From NCBI GenBank assembly GCA_012932295.1, contig JAAONU010000011.1:43774352-43838351 (forward strand): a stretch of 64,000 nt of DNA, written 5' to 3'. Shown here piece by piece: positions 58,301 to 64,000 of the stretch (position 1 is its first letter; each line of letters starts with the position of its first letter). The notes under the pieces are model-generated. The model saw only the letters and a program-made list of their open reading frames with translations, was not told the DNA's origin and ran no database searches. The translations under genes were made by a program, and so were the position numbers. Source of the DNA: Cyclina sinensis. Lineage: Eukaryota > Mollusca > Bivalvia > Venerida > Veneridae.

Positions 58301-60088
58301 AACAAATTAATCCAAAGAGGTTTTACTTTGGAAAGGTATGAATTGAAGAAGCTATAAAGCAAGTTGACTTTTTGTCAGCTTGTCAGAATGAATTGAGACC
58401 AAGTCCTTTACATAAAAGTAGTAAAAAGTTGTTCATGTTCTCCTAAATACTTTGCTCTTGCACCCAAGTTTATTTGCAAATAGATGTATGTATATACATT
58501 ATGTCTTTTCCATATAAAGTCAGCTCACTGACTCTATTTTCTGTAGTGTGATATCCCTGAGAAGGAGCAATGTTTACTGAAAGAACTTCAAACAAGAGAG
58601 GTAACTGTGAAAGAAGCTGCCACATTTTGGCCAGAGGGATTTAGGTCAAAGCTGTGTCATTGTAAAACTTGTAAGGTAAGTGGAGATAAGTCAGTAGTTA
58701 CAAAAAGAACTTAAAAAGGAATTGAAGCATTTTTTACCTGACCTATTTAGTCTGAAATGATGACTAGTAACTAAGAATTCTGAGATTTACAGATAAACAT
58801 TCATTGGTTTACGTATAGCAGAAAATTTTGTAGTTTTGTTAATTCTTAGCTGAAGTACAGGTGGCTATTTTGAAAGAACATATGATATTAGCCTATTTTA
58901 ACAGATATTTAAATGACAAGCAGTGTCCAGTTTATTGTCTGAAAGTATTTGATCTTTTTGTAATAAGGGTATTTAAGGAAAAAAAAAAGGATGTTTAGAC
59001 AATGTTCTAAAAATGTTTATATTGTGATTGTTGTCTAGACGCTGTACAAGGATCAGGGTATAGAGTACCTGACTGAAGAGAGTGACACTGTGGCAGCATA
59101 TGAGAGACGAGGGAAGGATAAATCTGCACCAACATCTGAGGCGGACCAAGAAAGACGTGTACTTGAGGGGATGAACAGGGTACAGCAGATTGAAATGGTC
59201 CAAGGTAAGATATTACATGCTTATATCACAGTTTTATGTTCAATAACACAGTGTCTTAATCATCTGTTTGTAATACTGGTTGAATGGAAACATTTGTATT
59301 GTAGAACCCATTGTCTACAAACACTTCTGTAAACATACTTTACCCATCATAATGGTGAAATTATCACTGATCTTCATTGTGTATCCATAGAATCTTTTTC
59401 TGGCACTTACTGATACCAAGCGTGAAATTTTTATGGTACTGATTTTAAATTCAAGTGAAATTTTGTCCCAAAGTAACTTTCATCTGACATTTAAGTCAGT
59501 TTATCTTGTTACACTCAAATACGGTGTACCTACTGTAGGTATAAATTCTGTCTCTGACTACTACAGCAAGGAATTCATTCTTTAGCTTGGTGGTCTAGTC
59601 CTGAACCTGCTGAATTTTTGTAATAGATTTGCCCAGCTTTGAATTTGGAACAGTCCATTCAAAGTTGAAGGGATTTCAATATCAAAATACAAAAATTGAG
59701 CTACCAACAGTATAGAGCCTGGTCAGACTGCACGGATGTGCAGGCTGGCCTGGCTCTATACTGGTGGCAATGGCTAATCACTTTCAGTTCCAGCAGGCTG
59801 AGGGCTAGAGTGTGGATTTTGAAATTACTTGTGCCCTAACACAGATGGGTTTGAATTTCACACAGATCAGAGTTTTTCTGATGCATTGCATCTTGTGATA
59901 ATCTTTAAAAAAATATTTGATGTTCTGCAGGGTTCAATGATATGAAATCAGCATTAAGTGAATATCTGAAGAGATTTGCAGAGAACGGAAAGGTTGTACG
60001 TGCTGAGGACATTCGGGAATTCTTCTCACAGATGGAACAAAGGAAACGACAGAAAACCGACCACACACCGGCCCACTTCTGTAGATAA
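52394..60088 (+). CDS. UBR7: UBR7, E3 ubiquitin-protein ligase with UBR box and PHD finger
   Basis: UBR7 is a nuclear N-recognin-family ligase; in human cells its PHD finger has been linked to histone H2B monoubiquitination. Exons: 52394-52549, 52775-52908, 53954-54014, 54417-54512, 55702-55755, 56733-56835, 58063-58253, 58547-58675, 59039-59204 and 59931-60088. All junctions are GT-AG, the phases close, and the product is 415 residues against 425 in human. The UBR box spans about 47-117 (YACSTC, AGICLACSYACHEGHDLYEL, FRCDCGNGKF). The PHD finger spans about 136-190 (YCVCGRPYPDPEDE, MIQCIICEDWYHGRHLG, MICQGC). Exon 7 encodes an acidic Ser/Asp/Lys-rich linker. The C-terminus (FWPEGFRSKLCHCKTC, MNRVQQIEMVQG, YLKRFAENGKVV) matches the conserved UBR7 tail. 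The Kozak-like aaaATGT start lies in an open 5' exon. Confidence 0.97.
54719..54900 (+). mobile_element. tRNA-derived SINE (family T1), UBR7 intron 4
   Basis: It begins GAGGAGCAGTGGTCATGAAGTTAGAGCGC-like and shares GGAAGCAGTCATCAAGAGGG and TTGCAAGAACTTGCTTTTCA with 25425-25622. The B box is decayed (GTTGCTATTAAAATCCC). Confidence 0.8.
56131..56484 (+). mobile_element. Family A repeat, short degenerate copy in UBR7 intron 5
   Basis: Left-end hairpin remnant (CCTGAGCACAGGGTGCTTAGAGTGAGC, 56142-56168), a 'cctgatgacctctcaggtgag' block, and the right end 'gagcaatataggactatcatgaccctctt' at 56453-56481. Internal units are lost. Confidence 0.6.
59595..59808. mobile_element. Family M1 MITE, unbroken 214-bp copy, UBR7 intron 9
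   Basis: Flanked by CTAG on both sides (59595-59598 and 59805-59808), where the other copy has TTAA. The terminal CCTGAACCTGCTGAA pairs with TTCCAGCAGGCTGAGGG. Internally, AGTATAGAGCCTGGTCAG... can pair with ...GGCCTGGCTCTATACT as a ~25-bp hairpin. The copy at 29202 lacks one arm of this hairpin. Confidence 0.78.
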
Positions 60089-62961
60089 ACTTTATGATAC
60101 AGTGTTACTGGCATGAACATTTCAGTTCGTTTAAAACAGGTTATGAGATTGACATGAAGAAAAAAGGACTTTAAAAAAGTTATAAATCAAAATGCTTTGA
60201 AAAAGAAATTTTAACGTGGAATGTAAAAGCTTTTGAAGATGTTCCTGTTTGGTATAATTTTTTCCTCTGGTTAATTACAGGACTATAATAAGTATGTGTT
60301 CATTTGTAACTACAATAACATCTACATTAAAATCAAAATATATGCAATCTTCCTTTATAAAAAATACAATGCCTTGTGCATTTTTTATCAGCTTTTACAT
60401 TTTGTTTTTGTTCTTTTATGTGATGAAAGAAAGAGAACTTTGTTTCAAGAGTATGACTGATTTTTCATGTTGTCATCAGTTTATACTCTGTGTATCTTTA
60501 CTCATGTTGGAATGTATTTCTTAATATCCTGTCTCATTCATGCATTAATGTTTAAATTAATTGTGACATGGAATATTTACTAGTTGACCTAGAACATCTT
60601 TAAATTCTGACCCTTTTGAATCATCAGGTTACCAAGTGCCTGTCCTGTAAGTGTTAACGTAACAATGTGGATATCAATGTGCATGTTAATATGTTTAGAA
60701 ATATTCAGTGTTTATTTCATTTTTGTGAATTGTAGCTGCATGGTCTTATATCATATATAGACACTGCAGTGGGTAAAGTCATGATTGACTTCACTAAGGA
60801 CCTACTTGAAATTGATAAGATTTTACCTTTGGTCATGATACAGACTTGAATTGGTGTAGCTTCCTTTCTGTCTGTATCTTGCAGCTGCAATCAAACAACT
60901 TGGTAAGCAGTGTAAGACAGTCTTGAGTCTTTTGTTAATATCTGTTACAAATGCATGTGATGTGTTGGGTTTGTTTGTAGGTTTTTTTTTTCTCAATAAA
61001 TTGGAGTATTGTTCAGTCAAAGATGTTGTTTGTATGTCATCAGCACGTTTAAGCATTGATCAACAGAAAGAAGTTAACTGTACAAGTGGACATTCATTAT
61101 TCTATTCTAAAATGAATCTTCTTTGAGAATTCACTTAAGCTAAAAAAAATTTAATTTTGTGTCAAATATAATCATCCTCGGGAACCCACATTCGATCCAT
61201 TCTGTTTCACCCTATTTATCGACTATCAAACATTTCATTCTCTTGAATGATTAAAGATGTATTTTCATTGGTTTCTGAAATATTTCCTTTCACAGACTTA
61301 GCCAGTGAAATTACTCGATACATTTTAACATGAAGCTATGTTTAAAATTGTGGGAAATACATCTACTTAAAATAAACCATCCCTGTTTGATGTTATAGAC
61401 CAACCTTCAAAATTCAAGAGTATTATTTGTATTGCAGAATATCATTGGATGAAGAGTTCCTTCACTTATAAATCCCCAGCCATGAAGCAGCAGGGAGGGT
61501 TAAAAGATTGACCTTTGTCCATCAGTCCGTAGCATTTTTTGTTTCCACTCCATATTTTCTACATCCTAACTGATTTTCTTGACACTTAAGTCAAATGTTT
61601 AACTCATTTAGACAATGTGCAGAATGCATAGTCCAGCCATGTCAGTTCAAGGTCATGGTCACACTTGAAGGTCTTTTGTTTGAAGCCTTCAATTTTGTGT
61701 CCACTTAATATCTTCTATACTTTTGAAATGATTTTCTTGAAACTGGTTAAATGTATAACTCATTGAGAGAATGTGCAGAAGGCATGGCCAACAGTCTGTC
61801 TGTTTGTAACATTTTCTTTTCTGCTCTTTATCTTCTATACACATGAACTATTTTCCTTGAAACTTGGGTCAAATGTCTAACTCGGTGAGACAATATGCAA
61901 AACATATAGCCCAGCCATGTCAGTTCAGGTCAAGGTCACACTTGATGGTCATTGGTTTTGAGCCTTCAATTTTGTGTCCTCTCATGATTTTCTTGAAACT
62001 TTGGTTAAATGTATAACTCATTGAGAGGAAATTCTGAGGCATTAGTCAAGGTCACACTTGATAGTCATATGTTTGAGCTTTTAGTTTTGTGTCCACTCAA
62101 TATGTTTTCCAACACTTTTTTTTTGTACTGCAAAATTTTGATTGAGTGTATTGTAGGTACATCTACATGTGACCAAGAGAATGAAGACAAACTGTCACAT
62201 TGAAAAATTGTAAAACCAGTTAAAACATACTCCGTTAATCTCAACATTATGTTTTCTTTATTTATTATAAAGGTTCATCAAAATTATGAAGTATTTACTT
62301 TACAAAGAGTATATTCATAGATTCATTGTTCAAGATGCAAAACCAAATGTCAACAAACAGATTTATCATGTATTATCCAATTATTAATGTGCAGTTTACA
62401 GAATAGTAAATGGAGGAGAGCTGGGGTTTTCTTGCCAGATCTGTGCTTGGTAATTTTTTCTCAAATTTTGCTTAGAAGTGCAAACTTTGCATTGGTGACT
62501 GCACTGAAATATTTCTAGTACAAGATCCCTAATGTTTATTATGGAATCTTTAAAAGGCAGAGACATGAAATTTGACATAAAACCAACCTTAGATAATTAT
62601 GCATGAAGATGGTTTGTTTGCTGAACAAAGTGCTTCAGGTATTTTTAGGGCATTGAACACAGGATAGTGACTTCTGACAGTATGTCCTCTTGTACTTTAA
62701 TACTGTTCATAAATTTATGTAAATAATTTTTACTCGATTCAAAAGAAAATGATACCAGCTGACTGCTTACCTGCTAGGTTTTGATTTGACATAGAAAGTT
62801 ATTTTACGTCTTTCCTAATGAGATGCTGAACTTGCCATGGAGTTGCCATGTCAACAATGATAAATGAATATAGAAAAAAGAGTGCGTCCTGAATCTTTGG
62901 ATATGACACATTGCACCAAAGAGTAGGAGAGTCTTTTTCAGCGATAGTTGTTTAAAGCAAA
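60089..62961. other. 3' flank of UBR7; poly(A) signal at 60995-61000; repeat at 61500-62110
   Basis: AATAAA at 60995-61000 is a candidate UBR7 cleavage signal, 907 bases after the stop. From about 61500 to 62110 lie four decayed units with 'gattttcttgaaact', 'aaatgtataactcattgagag' and 'caaggtcacacttgatggtcat', another member of the dispersed tandem-unit class. No gene was recognised to 62961. Confidence 0.5.
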
Positions 62962-63160
62962 GACGTGCATTAGCTGAAAATCGAACCCGGATCCAGTTAT
63001 TAAAAGAAGAGACGTGCGACGACCGGGAATCGAACGTGGATTCATTTGTTACAAGCAAAAGACGTGCAACGACCGGGAATCGAGCTCGGATCCAGTTCTA
63101 ACGAGCAAAAGACGTGCGTCGGCTGGGATTCGAGCACAGATCCAGTTGTTGCAAAAGGCA

Positions 63161-63232
63161 TGCGTCGGCCGGGAATCGAACCCGGATCGACTGCTTGGAA
63201 GGCAACCATGCTAACCTTTACACCACCGACGC
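63161..63232 (-). tRNA. tRNA-Gly (anticodon UCC)
   Basis: 72 bases. Acceptor stem GCGTCGG/CCGACGC with discriminator A; A box TGGTGTAAAGGTTAGCATGG; anticodon loop CTTCCAA (anticodon TCC); T arm CCGGGTTCGATTCCCGG with an intact B box. The length and sequence agree with animal nuclear tRNA-Gly(UCC). A TTTT pol III terminator lies five bases downstream (63153-63156 on the plus strand as AAAA). No intron. Confidence 0.96.
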
Positions 63233-63411
63233 TACATGCATCTGTTCTTTATCTTACAAAAGACGTGCGACGACAAGGAATCGAACTCGAATCCAGTTAT
63301 TAAAAGCAAAAGACGTGCGTCGGCCGGGAATCGAGCTCGGGTCCAGTTACTAAAAGCAAAAGACGTGCGACGACCGGGATTCGAGCACAGATCCAGTTGT
63401 TGCAGAAGGAA

Positions 63412-63483
63412 TGCGTCGGCCGGGAATCGAACCCGGATCGACTGCTTGGAAGGCAACCATGCTAACCTTTACACCACCGACGC
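63412..63483 (-). tRNA. tRNA-Gly (anticodon UCC), second copy
   Basis: Identical to the copy at 63161-63232 over all 72 bases. Downstream (minus strand) there is no immediate T4; the first TTTT runs occur about 50 bases on (plus-strand AAAAGCAAAA at 63352-63361), so a primary transcript would run into a neighbouring tRNA-like fragment. Confidence 0.95.
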
Positions 63484-64000
63484 TTGATGTACGATTGACA
63501 GTCAATCACGGTTCATTGTTTTCAACGTTATTTTGCCCTGAAGCGTAACGTAATTTTGACGTGAAGTAAAAAGCTACAACGTTACGATGTCTCGATCACG
63601 CCTCATAATTCATGCTAACATATTTTTCTTTAAAAGCGTTATTTCAGATTCATGACACAACAATTTTCACGATTTAGTAGAAAGAAACTGTAACCTAAAA
63701 AATTATGGATAACTAACGAATAGATACAGAATCAGATCTAATCCTTCACGTTACATTTGTTTTAAATAACAAGGATATGCACGTGTTAAAAGGGCTGTAT
63801 AGAAATCATCAGTTTTGAATACTATACTAGTATTTGATTTTAGCAGATAAGCGTATGGTTTTTATATCCACGAAAGTTTTCCAAGTGCTGTGCATTGATT
63901 TACTAAGCTAGGAAATTTTAGCTGGAGAGTCTTCTCGTTTTTTTGTCCATTAGGCCATGTGTTCACTATTAAATAAAATGCTCAAGATCTTGATTGTTCA
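63484..64000. other. No recognisable gene
   Basis: AT-rich flank of the tRNA cluster. No repeat or ORF of note is seen up to the window end. Confidence 0.5.

Larger units (their letters stand above)
62962..63483 (-). repeat. Higher-order array of tRNA-Gly genes and tRNA 3'-end fragments
   Basis: Seven ~50-bp fragments (plus-strand starts 62962, 63011, 63061, 63111, 63262, 63312, 63362) each carry the acceptor 3' strand and T arm of tRNA-Gly, then a CCAGTT..AAAAGCAAAA spacer. Two complete tRNA genes end the groups. The group of three fragments plus one full tRNA is repeated with a 251-bp offset. Confidence 0.9.

Noticed and set aside
62962..63483. CRISPR-like array of ~50-bp units
   Set aside because: The repeated part is the 3' end of tRNA-Gly and the spacers are also repeated, in an animal nuclear context.
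63014..63487. Short ORFs with GRESNPDRLLGRQPC-type peptides
   Set aside because: These are translations of the tRNA-Gly genes and fragments, a well-known source of spurious proteins.

Overview
The window is animal nuclear DNA: AT-rich, with spliced genes (GT-AG introns), polyadenylation signals, a nuclear tRNA-Gly pair and heavy loads of dispersed repeats. The repeat vocabulary (elements ending in the GGGCCATCATGGCCC palindrome, internal ~160-bp tandem units, RTE-type LINEs, tRNA-derived SINEs, short TTAA-flanked MITEs) is what I associate with bivalve molluscs, probably a heterodont clam. That placement is an inference from recalled genomes, not from a search. No bacterial operon, CRISPR array or viral genome was seen.

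Layout. 1-7.1 kb: repeats, a Tc1/mariner remnant, an unusual 0.78-kb palindrome-rich foldback element and a LINE ORF2 remnant. 7.2-8.7 kb: an intronless GT10 alpha-1,3-fucosyltransferase gene. 9.5-25.6 kb: a transposon field with two oppositely oriented copies of the large repeat family, a decayed intron-containing hAT transposase gene split by a 2.4-kb RTE-type LINE (8-bp target duplication visible), satellite-like arrays, a second LINE remnant and a SINE. 25.8-36.2 kb, minus strand: complete MOCS1, ten coding exons, including the MOCS1A double-glycine stop and a splice option that fuses it in frame to MOCS1B. 41-43.1 kb, plus: a four-coding-exon coiled-coil/death-domain gene. 44.6-46.2 kb: another full copy of the large repeat. 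49.1-51.4 kb, minus: an ankyrin/SOCS-box gene lying 108 bp behind a PPC-domain (DUF296) gene. 52.4-60.1 kb, plus: complete UBR7 (UBR box plus PHD finger), ten exons. 63.0-63.5 kb: two tRNA-Gly(UCC) genes in a higher-order array of tRNA 3'-end fragments.

The genes look like ordinary housekeeping and signalling loci rather than one pathway: molybdenum cofactor synthesis (MOCS1), Golgi fucosylation (GT10), ubiquitin ligation (UBR7 and the SOCS-box adaptor) and death-fold signalling. I did not find a convincing new multi-gene system. The structures most worth a second look are the tRNA-fragment array, the foldback element, the tandem repeats that touch splice sites in MOCS1 and the PPC gene, and the nested transposon insertions. 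Exon boundaries were placed by hand from splice consensus and reading-frame continuity; for MOCS1, UBR7 and the death-domain gene all exon phases close exactly.
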